A stretch of 50,044 nucleotides of DNA, taken from the NCBI GenBank assembly GCA_017962315.1, contig JAGCVN010000030.1:1-50044 (forward strand). The letters run 5' to 3'. Both the position numbers and the translations under genes were made by a program. The first letter of the stretch is position 1, and every line of letters starts with the position of its first letter. This DNA comes from Kiritimatiellia bacterium (GTDB taxonomy: Bacteria; Verrucomicrobiota; Kiritimatiellia; RFP12; UBA1067). Below, in pieces: positions 7,260 to 16,219 of the stretch. A model generated the notes under the pieces. The model did no database searches and was not told the DNA's origin. It saw only the letters and a program-made list of their open reading frames with translations.

Positions 7260-10200
7260 TTAGTTTCCGCTGGTGGAGTAGGTCTTGAGGCCGATCTTGA
7301 TATCGACGACGCCCGCGAAGTCGAGCTTGCCGTCGCGGTTGGAATCGACGCCGTTGACGAACGCGGAGAGGGCGGCCTCGCGGTCCGCGCCGAGCGAGCC
7401 GGCGGGGATGATCAGGAGCCACTTCGTGTTCCATGCGGAGCGGCCCACGAGTCGCGTGCAGTCGAGCGAGTCATCGACCGGGTCTTTGCCCGCATCATCG
7501 TAGTAGGCGCGGAAGGACGGATGCTTGCGGATACGCGCGCCAAGGTCGTTACCGCCCGTGTTGCCATCGTAGAGCGGCGTCCAGTCGGGGTCGTCCAACT
7601 GCGTGGAACCGATCGCGTAGGGTGCGGGAATGGTCTGATCCACGATCTTCCAGGAGAGGACGACGTTCCTGTCGCCCACGGCCCGCATGCGGTCCTCGCC
7701 CACGGGGACAAGGTACGCGGTCGGTGTCTTTGCGAGCGAACTGTCGTCGTATCCCTCGAAGTGAACGCCCGCCGTGGAGATGTGGGTCGCGTAGTACGTG
7801 GGATCGAGCGCGGAGTCGCCGCCGGCGAGCTTCTGCCCGAAGAAGTTGTAACCGTGGGCAATCAACGACGGGAACGGGATCACGAGTCCCGGCTCCTTCT
7901 GCGCCGTCGAACCAGCGAGCGGCTGGCAGTAGTGGCGGAACTCGGGCAGCTCGTTGAGGTCCTTGACGACGTACTTGCGCAGTTCCGTCTTCCACGCCTT
8001 GTCGCCTTCCTCCTCGTCGTAGATGCGGAAGAGGTCGTGGCGGAGAGAGAACCAGGTCGCGTAGGGCTGCGGGTTGTTGATGCCGAGGCGGGGCTTGAGG
8101 ACGAGCCAGTTGGCGTCCATCTCCGCGAGGATGGCGGCAAGCCCGCCGTCGCCCTTCGCGGCGTCGGAGGCGGCGATCGGGTCACCGTCGTCATCGAACT
8201 CGCCGGGCGTACGCGCGCCCACGATGCGGGCCATGAAACGCTCGCCGCTCCGACGGTCGGAGGAGAGCAGGCCCGTCTCGTAGTCGTAGGCCTGCGCGGC
8301 AAGGTATGCGTACTTCTGCGCAAGCTCGAACTGCGCGGAGTAGCGCGAGAGCGCATTGTTGCGCACGAGGCGGAAGAACATTTCGTTGTAGCGCGTCTTG
8401 GTAAGCGAGTCGACGGCCTGCTGGCGGACGAGCGTGCGCTCGTCGATGAGGCGCTCCGCCTCGGCGATCACGGTCTCGACGGCGCACTGCGCGGTCTGGA
8501 GCTCGACGAACGCCGAGCGCACCTCGCCCGCCGCGTCGTTCACCTTCTCGGCGGCCGCGAGCATCCGCTGATAGTACTCGTCGTACTTGTCGACGTACTC
8601 GCTCGCCGTCTCCAGCTGGTCCAGCAGCACCTGCAGGAATGTGTCCCACCCGTTATTCTCGTCCAAGGCGTTCTTGGCGGCGATGAGGGCCGTCGCCTGG
8701 GCGGTCGTGGCCGCAAGACGAGGCACGTTCTGGACGGCGGCGGCGGCGGCCTGCGGATCGACGTTCACGGTCATTCCCGCGCCCACCACCTTCGGGACGG
8801 CGTGGAGGACGGCGTCCGACGCCTTACCCGTGAGGCGCATGGTAACCTCCAGCGTGTTCGCCGTGATCTTGCTCGCGGCGTCCGTCCAGGCCGAGACCGC
8901 GTCCTTCGCGTACTTGACCTCCTTCATAACCAGAATGGCGTGGTCGCGGCCGAACTTCGACCAGATCGTCGTGTTCTCGTAGTCGAACTGGTGGATGGCG
9001 ACGTCCCACGCCGCGACGGCCGCCTTGAAGTTCGCGTAGGCGGCGATCAGGTTGCCGAGTTCGTCCTGGATGCGTCCCTGCGCCCGGCGCTTGCCCGTGA
9101 CGGTGGACGGCTTCAGGACGATGCCGGCGGCGGACTTGTCGAACTCGAACGTCATCTGCCCGGTCTGGTCGTAGAAGTTGTACATCTCCACCACGCCGCC
9201 CGCGCCGCCGCCCGTGTACTTCGTCACGTCGAACTTGTAAATCGCCTTCGTGACGGACTTGACGTCCTCGCCCGCCGAAAGCCCGCACGTCTCCGGCTCC
9301 ATCCAGGCGTAGTGGAAGAGGTCCGGACCGTCGTATCCCTGCGCGTACGTCCCGCCTGGCCCGATGTCGCCCTCGTACGGATAGCCGAAGTACTCAATCA
9401 GCGCGTTCTTCTTCTCCAGCTCCATCGTCTCAAGCTGGTTCTCGCGCGAGAACTGCGACTCCTGCAGCATCCGAATGCGCGATCCGTAGAACTGCGCCTT
9501 GTCGAGGAGTTTGCGCGCGTTGGCGAGCGCCGTGCCGGCGCGTTCGCGGATCTGCTCGAAGTGCGTCTTGCCGTCCTCGTCCCTGTCGATCGGCGTAAGG
9601 TCGAACGGAATTGCGGCCGATGCAAGGCCGAGCGGGTTCAGCCCCGCGTCCATCTGGTCGACCTTCTTCTGGATGGCGGGGATGAGCGAGGCGAGCGAGG
9701 CGAGCTCCGGCACGGTGGAACGGTCGATGCGCTTCAGGCCCTCGTCCTCGAAGTCGATGTTCATCCCGCTCTCGGCGGAGGCGAGCCACGCGCCGCCTTC
9801 GACATGCCAGATGGCGGACGGATCCGTGTCGTCGACAAGGGAAACGTCGCCCGACGGCAGGGTGTCCACGATCGACCGCAGGTAGAGCGCAAGTCCCTCG
9901 GCGACGGGAGAGGCGAACTCGCGCTTCGCAAGAAGGTCGGCGTCCGACCTGTTCGCTCCATCCCAGAACCGGACCTCTCCGATCTCCCCGGCGTACCCGG
10001 CACCGAGCAGCACGTAGCACAGCTCGGTACCCAGCGGGCCGCCGACAGGCTTCTCAACGATCTTCGCGCCGGAATTGTCGAACAACGACACGGTCGGCGC
10101 ACCGCCGCGAGACCGGAGCGCCACGAGCGTGTTCTCTGCGGACGCGACCGTGCCGATCTCGACGCTGTCGTAAGCGATGTCGGAAGGTTCCGTGGTCTCG

Positions 10201-13200
10201 ACCGTGGTCTCGTACACGTAGGGCAGGAACTCGCCCGTGTCCGGATCACGCCACTTCGCGCAGGCCCAGCCATCCCAGACGGGCGCGTCCGGAGCGTCGT
10301 CCAAGTCATGGCCGAGCTGCTGCTCGACGACGTACCCCTCGGGCAGGGCAACCGGCACGCTGTTCGTGCCGTAGAACACGCACTCGAGGATCCGGGTGCC
10401 GTTCGTCACGGCGAACGTGGCGGACAATTCGGAGTCGGCGGTGGCCGTCGTGTTGGTGTAGGCGTAATGGTAGACCGTGTTCGTGACGGTCTCGGAGATT
10501 ACGTGGAGGCGTTCGAACATCAGCTTGTTTCCGTCTGCCAGGCTGAACCCGAACGCCGTGTCGTCGCCCATCACGGTCAGGAGATTCGCGTCGTTGGAAG
10601 GCTGCGTGGACGCCGGCACGATCTGGAACTCGACCGTCCACTGCTCGTCCGGGTCGAAGTCCCCGTATGGATCCTCGTCCTCTTCGACCCCAAGCGCGAT
10701 GAAATCGGACTCGCTCTGGAAGAGATAACGCCAGTAGTTGCCACTCTTGGGCTCGACGGGCAGGAGTGCGTTGCCGACCGCCCAGTTGCAGAGCGCGCCG
10801 AAGCCACCGCGCGAGGCCCACTCGCCGTAGCCGAAGTTCCGAGTCTTGTCGTCATCGAGGTAGCCCGCGCCGGACGCGCCGCCGTTGTCGCGGTATGCCT
10901 TGCGGGCCGTACGGTCGACCGTCTCGGCGGCGACCTTGGCGACGTTGTACGCCGCCTTCGCGAACTGCGCCTCGTCGTAGTAGTCCACATTCACCACAGC
11001 GTCGGCCACCGTCATCTCGCCCATCGCGGGCACACCCCACGTGAAGTACGGGTTGCGGAGGAGGCGGTAGTAGCCGGAGAGCGCGCTGAGGTAGTGTCCG
11101 TAGGCGTCGCCGTGTCCCTGCGGGTACATGTCGGCCGCGTCGTTCTCGTCGATGATGCCCTTGTTGTTGCCGCTGATGTCGTAGTTGACGGCGTACGCCA
11201 CCTCGCCCGCCGTGATGCCCTTGGTGAAGTTCCACACGAGGCGGTTGTAGTACGGCGAGATGCGCGTCGAGGGCGCGTTGTCGCCGCTCCGGCCGCGTAG
11301 GAGCGCAAGCTCTTCGTCGAGGAGCGTCGGCACCTGGTTGTCGAACGCGAAAAGCGCGGTGGAGAGCGCGCCGTAGTCGAGCTCGAAGCCGGTCATCTCG
11401 ACGTTGTTGAAGTTCGCGCCGAAGCCGATCGTCGGGTTCAGGGCGTCAATGTACGCCTCGTCGCCGAGCGTGTTGTAGAGGTCGGCGAGGCGGGCGACGG
11501 CGAGCTGGAGCTGCTTGTTCGCGTCGAGGTCGTCGATGCCCATCTGGAGCGACATCGACTCCGCCTTCGAGAGAATCGTCTCGTAGAGCTGGATGAGGCC
11601 CACGTCCTTGAGCGCGTCGTTGTTGAGCGCCACGTCGCCCTCGTAGGGCCGGCCGGCCTGGACGATCATCGAGACGGGCGTCTCCGCCTCGTTCTCCACG
11701 AGGTCGCGCATCCGCTGCGCGAACGGCGTCACGTTGTTGAGGACGCGCTGCACCCACCCTTCCGCGAGCGCGGGCGGATCGGTCCAGTCGCTCCAGGCGA
11801 GGCCCATCGCCGCGTAGGACGGTGAATTCGCGTCCTTGGCCCGGTAGCGGACGGCGTAGTACGTGTTCACCATGTTCTCGAGCGTGTCGCCCTGGTGTCC
11901 GATCGTGAAGCGCGTGAGTCCGGCCGTGGGCTCGAACTTCGCCGTGTACTCGTCGTCGAAGTCCGTCGGCACGGAGCCGTCGGCGTGCGGACGGCACTTC
12001 TTCCACTCGAACACGTACTGCCCCGGCTCGCCGGCGAACGCCTCGCCGTAGATGATCGACAGCTGCTGCGAGAGGAGGTTGAGCGGGTCCTCGCGCGTGA
12101 CGACGCGGCCCGTGTAGTAGCGCGGCACCACTTTCACGAGGTGCATCGAGATCGGATCGCCCGGATCGACGTTCATGAGCACGTTCGTCGAGTCGTTCTC
12201 GATGAACGTCACGTAGTTCGTGGAGCCCATCGTGAAGAGCGCGTAGTGGTCGCGGGGACGGTAGTCGATGCGATCTTCGGCGGCGGAGACCGACACGTGC
12301 GGACTCGGCTTCACGCACCCCGTCGCGAGCGTGGCGATGGCGGCGCGCCACGCCTTCTGGCCGGCGGTAGAGGCGGTCGAGTCGAGAAGCGACGAGAGGA
12401 CCGCGCGCTCCGACGCGCTCAGCACGTTCACGTGCAGGAGCGAGACGCCGGCCTTGTTGTCCTCCATCTCGCCCTCGAGCTTCAGGCAGCGCGTGACATC
12501 CGCCGTCGTATCGAGGTAGAACCGCTTGGAGATGGACGGTGGCAGCCCGTCGAACGTCCAGCGCCCCTTGCGGAGCGTCCCGTTTCCGCCCGCGCCCTGC
12601 TTGATGCCGAGGTCGGCGATTGCGTCGGCCACGGTCGCGTAGGTCGTCTTCGGGAAGCCGCTCGTCTGCGCCACGGTGGGGTCGAACAACACCGCCGTCG
12701 CGTCGCGCGCGGCGTCCGTCGCGGGCCACACCACGCCCACGGACTTGCAGTTCCACACCTCCGGGAGACCCGACGCCGCCACGGTGAGCGTGCGGCCGAT
12801 CTCGATTTCCGGGACGTTTTCCGGCCACTTCACGCGCCACTTCCACGGATGCGGCATGGCGGACAGGACCGACGGGGAGCTCGGCAGGCCGCCGAGGAGC
12901 GAGAGCCACGGAATCGCCGTCCCCACCTTGGGCCAGTTCGCCGAGTCGAGGGACGGAAACGCGAAGCCCTCCTGCATGCGGTAGTACATGCGCATCGTCG
13001 CCGTGCCGGCGGCGCGCGCCCAGAGCTGCTCCTTGCGGTCGCGGAACGCGGGCGCCGTCGCCACGGGTTCGTCCCACGAATCCTCGGGACACCACGGATC
13101 GTCGAAGAAGTCGATCGGGTGAGGCCCGGGGAACGCCTTGCCCGCCACGCAGTCGGCGGCGAGCTCGGGATAGACGCTGTTCGTGACCGCCACATCGAAC

Positions 13201-15776
13201 CACTGCATCGCCTTGCGTCCACCCTTCACGTACTCCACGAGCACGCCCGGCGCGGAGCTGCCCTCCATGTTGAGGTCGGCGCGGAGCGCCCACGCCACGT
13301 AGCCGCCCGAGCCCGCGCGCACGATGGCGTGCTCCTCGTTCGGGTTGTAACCCGTCTTGCCCCTCTCGTTCTGCACATAAATCTTCGGCGTGCTGTCGCC
13401 GTCCGCGTCGATCACGCCGGTTCCGGTGGCCGGCGGCCCGTTCTCATCGGCCAGACACCCGTGTGCCACGCAGACGGTTCCGAGGACCTTGTCGGTGAAC
13501 GTGCGCCTGTCGGTCCCGGTCACGGCGAGGTCCTTGCCGTCGATGAACGAATAGCATCCGGTGAGGTGGTTCTCGCGCCCCGTGTGCGTCTTCAGCCGCT
13601 CCTCGACGATCTCCTCTGCGGTAAGAGACCTGTTCCAGAAAAGGACTTCGCCCACCGTGACGCCCTTCCCCGTGAACTGCGGCGCAATCACGCCGGCTTC
13701 GTCGCTGCCGAACGTGGCGGACCAGTGGCGCCATTCCGTGCCAGGCATGGAATACCCGCCCGCGATGTCGCCGGCCGTCACCGACACGTCGGCGAACGTC
13801 AGCACCACGGTTGCCGGATTGACGTCATCGGCGATTTTCGCCCAGAACATCACCGTGCCGCCGTCGTTCTCGTCGAAGTACTTGCGCTCGGACAGCACGG
13901 CGGTGGAATTCGTCTCGGAGAGATACAGTCCCATGTTGTGCGAGAAGACCGATTCCGACGCGCTGCCGAGCTGCGAGGCGAGCACGATCTGCGGCGTCTC
14001 GCTCGGCTCCGGCCATCGCACGGAATAGACCTGCGGCAACGTGGGAATCGCGAGCGGCTTTGCCATGCCCTCTTCCCGGATCGTGGTGTTCCACCAGACT
14101 TCGATGCGGGGAACGGAGACGGAGGAACCGGGAACGGGGTTGGCGGAGACGGCATAGATGACGGATTCGTATTTGTTGGTGTCGGAGGACACCTCGGTCA
14201 TGTTAGTCGAAGCGCCGCCTGCGGAGTCCGGTTCCGGCGCGACGTAGAGGTCCGGATTCCAAATTGGCGCGGACACGGTCTCGTAGATGAAACCGGGGCT
14301 GGACGGGTTGCATCTCGGACTGAACCCAGGTGCCGTGCCGGCAACGCTCCCGCCGCGTAGCCTCAGTTCGACGCCGACGCGGATATCCTCCGCGGCGAGC
14401 GTGTAGTAGTTGGTGTTCGTGCGCATGATCGAATGGATCGGCACGAACCACACGTTGTCGTCCGCCGCGAGCTTGAGGAGAGAATACCCTTCGCCGAGCG
14501 TCGTGAACGTGCCATCACCGGCGACCGCGCGGGCGTGTCCCTCGGGCTCCTGGTAGTCCATGAGCGTGGCGTTGTATCCCGACGGTACGTAGATGGGGCG
14601 TCCAGGGGCGGCGGCGTTTTCGCCGCGTACGAACACGGTCGTGTCCTCTGGCCAGTCGCATGCGTATTGGTCCAGCTCGAACGGCCAGTCGACCTCCATC
14701 TCGTCCGTTTCCATCCAGTAGACCTCCATGTTCGACGGATAGTCCTTCGTGGGACGGAGCGGATACACGTTGCCGTTCTTGGGGCTGTAGGAATGTTGTC
14801 CCTTGTGCTGGTAGTAGTAGTCGCCCCGGTTGTCGGACGGCTGCACGTAGGTGGGCTGGGGACGGAGTCCGACCACGTCGTAACCGCGTCCGTCGGGCTT
14901 GAGGGGACGCCCGATCTCACCCGTGAGGCGGTTCACCTGCGGACGGCACACCTCGACCACCTGCACGTGGAGCAGCCGTTCGAACGTGCCCGAGTCGTAG
15001 TAGGCCATCACGACCTGCCCCTGGAGCTGTCCGTAGGCGAAGAGCGTCTTGGTCGAGGGGTCCAGGCTGAGTCCGCTCACGATCTTGTTGGTGATGACCT
15101 GCTGGATGCCGGCGGCGACGTTCGTGACACTGCCGTAGCGGGGGGTCAGAATCTCCTCGCTCCCGAAGAACTTCACGAACTTGCCGCTTAGGTCGATGCC
15201 TGGGCTGTTGTACGGGTAGTCCGTCCAGTAGATGCGGCGCGGACGCCCGGAGCACGACATCGACACGTTGTACGTCATCTGACGGACCGAGCCGCCCACG
15301 AGATGCCACGTGAACGTCTGGACGCCGCCCCGCGCCGCGAACAGGCGGTGGTCGTCCTCGTCAAAGATGAACTTGTCGCGCGCGTCGGCCGGCAGCGCGA
15401 GATAGGCGTCATACGTAGCCGCCCAGTCCACGCCGTCCGGTGGCTCGATCTCGTCGGCAAGGTAGTAGTCGGGCTTGGCGCGCTCCAGCGGGAACCCCGC
15501 CTCGGCGGACGCCAGCGCCATGCGCGGCGCGCCGAGGAACTCGACGCGCGACACGCCACCCGTCGTCGCGACGATTGACATCGCGGGGTAGGCGCCGTTC
15601 GCGGCCAGCCACGGATTGTCGCCGGCATCCGCCGAAATGTAGATCGTCGGCGCGCTGGGAACGCCCAACACGTACGTCGGCGAATCAGCAAACGCACTGA
15701 CTGCCACGAGGAAAATGACGAATGATAAATTACGAATTACGAATGACGAGTGACGAATGAATGAAAAATTGCTCAT
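7260..15776 (-). CDS. Giant secreted multidomain protein with LamG-like domains (2838 aa)
   Basis: The largest gene here. Residues 1-31 form a signal peptide ending VAVSAFA-DS. The first 600 residues are beta-rich with no family I recognise. A LamG-like jellyroll is read around 640-760 (GTVMFWAKIADD through VGEVLFWNRSLTAEEI). A second lies around 1710-1950 (QWTVEFQIVPA through IGEVRFWDGANRS). Residues about 2000-2500 are largely helical, probably coiled coil, with many Ala/Glu/Gln heptad-like stretches. The C-terminus has a calcium-loop-like VDSNRDGKLD near 2812. No LPxTG, autotransporter barrel or transmembrane anchor is visible. It lies between the four-helix-bundle gene (4-nt ATGA overlap) and the calcium-repeat gene. 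Codon use is more GC-rich than in flanking metabolic genes. A surface or extracellular structural or adhesive role is inferred. Confidence 0.8.
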   Translation of the reverse strand: MSNFSFIRHSSFVIRNLSFVIFLVAVSAFADSPTYVLGVPSAPTIYISADAGDNPWLAANGAYPAMSIVATTGGVSRVEFLGAPRMALASAEAGFPLERAKPDYYLADEIEPPDGVDWAATYDAYLALPADARDKFIFDEDDHRLFAARGGVQTFTWHLVGGSVRQMTYNVSMSCSGRPRRIYWTDYPYNSPGIDLSGKFVKFFGSEEILTPRYGSVTNVAAGIQQVITNKIVSGLSLDPSTKTLFAYGQLQGQVVMAYYDSGTFERLLHVQVVEVCRPQVNRLTGEIGRPLKPDGRGYDVVGLRPQPTYVQPSDNRGDYYYQHKGQHSYSPKNGNVYPLRPTKDYPSNMEVYWMETDEMEVDWPFELDQYACDWPEDTTVFVRGENAAAPGRPIYVPSGYNATLMDYQEPEGHARAVAGDGTFTTLGEGYSLLKLAADDNVWFVPIHSIMRTNTNYYTLAAEDIRVGVELRLRGGSVAGTAPGFSPRCNPSSPGFIYETVSAPIWNPDLYVAPEPDSAGGASTNMTEVSSDTNKYESVIYAVSANPVPGSSVSVPRIEVWWNTTIREEGMAKPLAIPTLPQVYSVRWPEPSETPQIVLASQLGSASESVFSHNMGLYLSETNSTAVLSERKYFDENDGGTVMFWAKIADDVNPATVVLTFADVSVTAGDIAGGYSMPGTEWRHWSATFGSDEAGVIAPQFTGKGVTVGEVLFWNRSLTAEEIVEERLKTHTGRENHLTGCYSFIDGKDLAVTGTDRRTFTDKVLGTVCVAHGCLADENGPPATGTGVIDADGDSTPKIYVQNERGKTGYNPNEEHAIVRAGSGGYVAWALRADLNMEGSSAPGVLVEYVKGGRKAMQWFDVAVTNSVYPELAADCVAGKAFPGPHPIDFFDDPWCPEDSWDEPVATAPAFRDRKEQLWARAAGTATMRMYYRMQEGFAFPSLDSANWPKVGTAIPWLSLLGGLPSSPSVLSAMPHPWKWRVKWPENVPEIEIGRTLTVAASGLPEVWNCKSVGVVWPATDAARDATAVLFDPTVAQTSGFPKTTYATVADAIADLGIKQGAGGNGTLRKGRWTFDGLPPSISKRFYLDTTADVTRCLKLEGEMEDNKAGVSLLHVNVLSASERAVLSSLLDSTASTAGQKAWRAAIATLATGCVKPSPHVSVSAAEDRIDYRPRDHYALFTMGSTNYVTFIENDSTNVLMNVDPGDPISMHLVKVVPRYYTGRVVTREDPLNLLSQQLSIIYGEAFAGEPGQYVFEWKKCRPHADGSVPTDFDDEYTAKFEPTAGLTRFTIGHQGDTLENMVNTYYAVRYRAKDANSPSYAAMGLAWSDWTDPPALAEGWVQRVLNNVTPFAQRMRDLVENEAETPVSMIVQAGRPYEGDVALNNDALKDVGLIQLYETILSKAESMSLQMGIDDLDANKQLQLAVARLADLYNTLGDEAYIDALNPTIGFGANFNNVEMTGFELDYGALSTALFAFDNQVPTLLDEELALLRGRSGDNAPSTRISPYYNRLVWNFTKGITAGEVAYAVNYDISGNNKGIIDENDAADMYPQGHGDAYGHYLSALSGYYRLLRNPYFTWGVPAMGEMTVADAVVNVDYYDEAQFAKAAYNVAKVAAETVDRTARKAYRDNGGASGAGYLDDDKTRNFGYGEWASRGGFGALCNWAVGNALLPVEPKSGNYWRYLFQSESDFIALGVEEDEDPYGDFDPDEQWTVEFQIVPASTQPSNDANLLTVMGDDTAFGFSLADGNKLMFERLHVISETVTNTVYHYAYTNTTATADSELSATFAVTNGTRILECVFYGTNSVPVALPEGYVVEQQLGHDLDDAPDAPVWDGWACAKWRDPDTGEFLPYVYETTVETTEPSDIAYDSVEIGTVASAENTLVALRSRGGAPTVSLFDNSGAKIVEKPVGGPLGTELCYVLLGAGYAGEIGEVRFWDGANRSDADLLAKREFASPVAEGLALYLRSIVDTLPSGDVSLVDDTDPSAIWHVEGGAWLASAESGMNIDFEDEGLKRIDRSTVPELASLASLIPAIQKKVDQMDAGLNPLGLASAAIPFDLTPIDRDEDGKTHFEQIRERAGTALANARKLLDKAQFYGSRIRMLQESQFSRENQLETMELEKKNALIEYFGYPYEGDIGPGGTYAQGYDGPDLFHYAWMEPETCGLSAGEDVKSVTKAIYKFDVTKYTGGGAGGVVEMYNFYDQTGQMTFEFDKSAAGIVLKPSTVTGKRRAQGRIQDELGNLIAAYANFKAAVAAWDVAIHQFDYENTTIWSKFGRDHAILVMKEVKYAKDAVSAWTDAASKITANTLEVTMRLTGKASDAVLHAVPKVVGAGMTVNVDPQAAAAAVQNVPRLAATTAQATALIAAKNALDENNGWDTFLQVLLDQLETASEYVDKYDEYYQRMLAAAEKVNDAAGEVRSAFVELQTAQCAVETVIAEAERLIDERTLVRQQAVDSLTKTRYNEMFFRLVRNNALSRYSAQFELAQKYAYLAAQAYDYETGLLSSDRRSGERFMARIVGARTPGEFDDDGDPIAASDAAKGDGGLAAILAEMDANWLVLKPRLGINNPQPYATWFSLRHDLFRIYDEEEGDKAWKTELRKYVVKDLNELPEFRHYCQPLAGSTAQKEPGLVIPFPSLIAHGYNFFGQKLAGGDSALDPTYYATHISTAGVHFEGYDDSSLAKTPTAYLVPVGEDRMRAVGDRNVVLSWKIVDQTIPAPYAIGSTQLDDPDWTPLYDGNTGGNDLGARIRKHPSFRAYYDDAGKDPVDDSLDCTRLVGRSAWNTKWLLIIPAGSLGADREAALSAFVNGVDSNRDGKLDFAGVVDIKIGLKTYSTSGN
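15712..15770. repeat. AATGA-type repeat tract, left inverted arm of the four-helix element
   Basis: On the plus strand this reads as imperfect tandem units of the form AATGACG / AATTACG. The opposite orientation occurs at 16163-16219 across the four-helix-bundle gene. The whole tract lies within the coding sequence for residues 3-22 of the giant protein. Confidence 0.7.
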
Positions 15777-16168
15777 TGGTTCACCAGCCCTTTCTCAATT
15801 GTTCTACATGATGCAGAAAGCAGGAGCCGCATTTCACGACAATCATTTAGCATAGAGATCATCTGAGATTCCTCTGCGATACCACTTTTGAAAAGAAGTT
15901 CGAGCCAAAACATCGTCTCGGAACATTCCTTGAGCGAGATCTTGCACTTATTTAAGAAGTCCTTTCTTGAAGCAGCGTATCTCGCTTCCGACAGGTTGGC
16001 GCCAATACTGGTACCGCTCCTCACTATCTGATCTGCAATCGAGAACTCTTTTTTCTCGTTTCGCAGCCATCGAGAAAGCTTGACGATCCGCACGGCGAAG
16101 TCCATGCTTTTGACCTTCAGTGGATCGTCTTTCGCCGCACGGCCTCCATCTGTCCTTCCAGTCTTCAT
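15773..16168 (-). CDS. Four-helix-bundle protein (23S rRNA IVS-encoded / S23 family)
   Basis: A 131-aa protein. From about residue 20 it matches the four-helix-bundle family often encoded by 23S rRNA intervening sequences: VKSMDFAVRIVKLSRW, SIADQIVRSGTSIGANLSEA near 45-65, KDFLNKCKISLKECSETMFWL near 70-90, and a final helix. The family is small (110-130 aa), cytoplasmic and of unknown function. No rRNA surrounds it here. The first ATG lies in the repeat tract; the ATG before DFAVRIVK at residue 22 is an alternative start that would give a more typical N-terminus. The stop overlaps the start of the giant gene (ATGA), so translational coupling is expected. Confidence 0.85.
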   Translation of the reverse strand: MKTGRTDGGRAAKDDPLKVKSMDFAVRIVKLSRWLRNEKKEFSIADQIVRSGTSIGANLSEARYAASRKDFLNKCKISLKECSETMFWLELLFKSGIAEESQMISMLNDCREMRLLLSASCRTIEKGLVNQ

Positions 16169-16219
16169 TCACCACTCTTCATTCTTCATTTGTCATTCGT
16201 CATTCTTCATTCTTCATTT
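16163..16219. repeat. TCATT-type repeat tract, right inverted arm of the four-helix element
   Basis: Tandem imperfect units of the form TTCATTC / GTCATTC on the plus strand, that is AATGA units on the minus strand. It holds the stop codon of the collar protein (16216-16214) and the first ATG of the four-helix gene (16168-16166). Confidence 0.75.

Larger units (their letters stand above)
15712..16219. mobile_element. Candidate IVS-like element: four-helix gene between inverted repeat tracts
   Basis: A 0.5-kb unit made of one four-helix-bundle gene flanked by imperfect repeat tracts in inverted orientation, TCATT units on the right and AATGA units on the left as read on the plus strand. It is wedged between the collar fibre gene and the giant gene. 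Its right arm contains the collar gene stop codon and its left arm contains the giant gene signal-peptide codons. No transposase is present; mobility is inferred only from layout. Confidence 0.4.

Noticed and set aside
7074-11300. A 1408-codon open frame on the plus strand opposite the giant protein gene
   Set aside because: It is rich in Arg/Val/Glu/Asp with no domains, has no ribosome-binding site, and is the expected antisense shadow of a GC-rich gene. The minus-strand frame has a signal peptide and LamG-like motifs.
11895-14360. An 821-codon plus-strand frame in the same region
   Set aside because: Arg/His-rich antisense shadow of the giant gene with no recognisable motif or start signal.
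16163-16219. CRISPR array or microsatellite at the TCATT repeat tracts
   Set aside because: Units are 6-9 bp with no unique spacers and no cas genes nearby; the tracts bracket genes and fit the repeats seen around four-helix-bundle genes.
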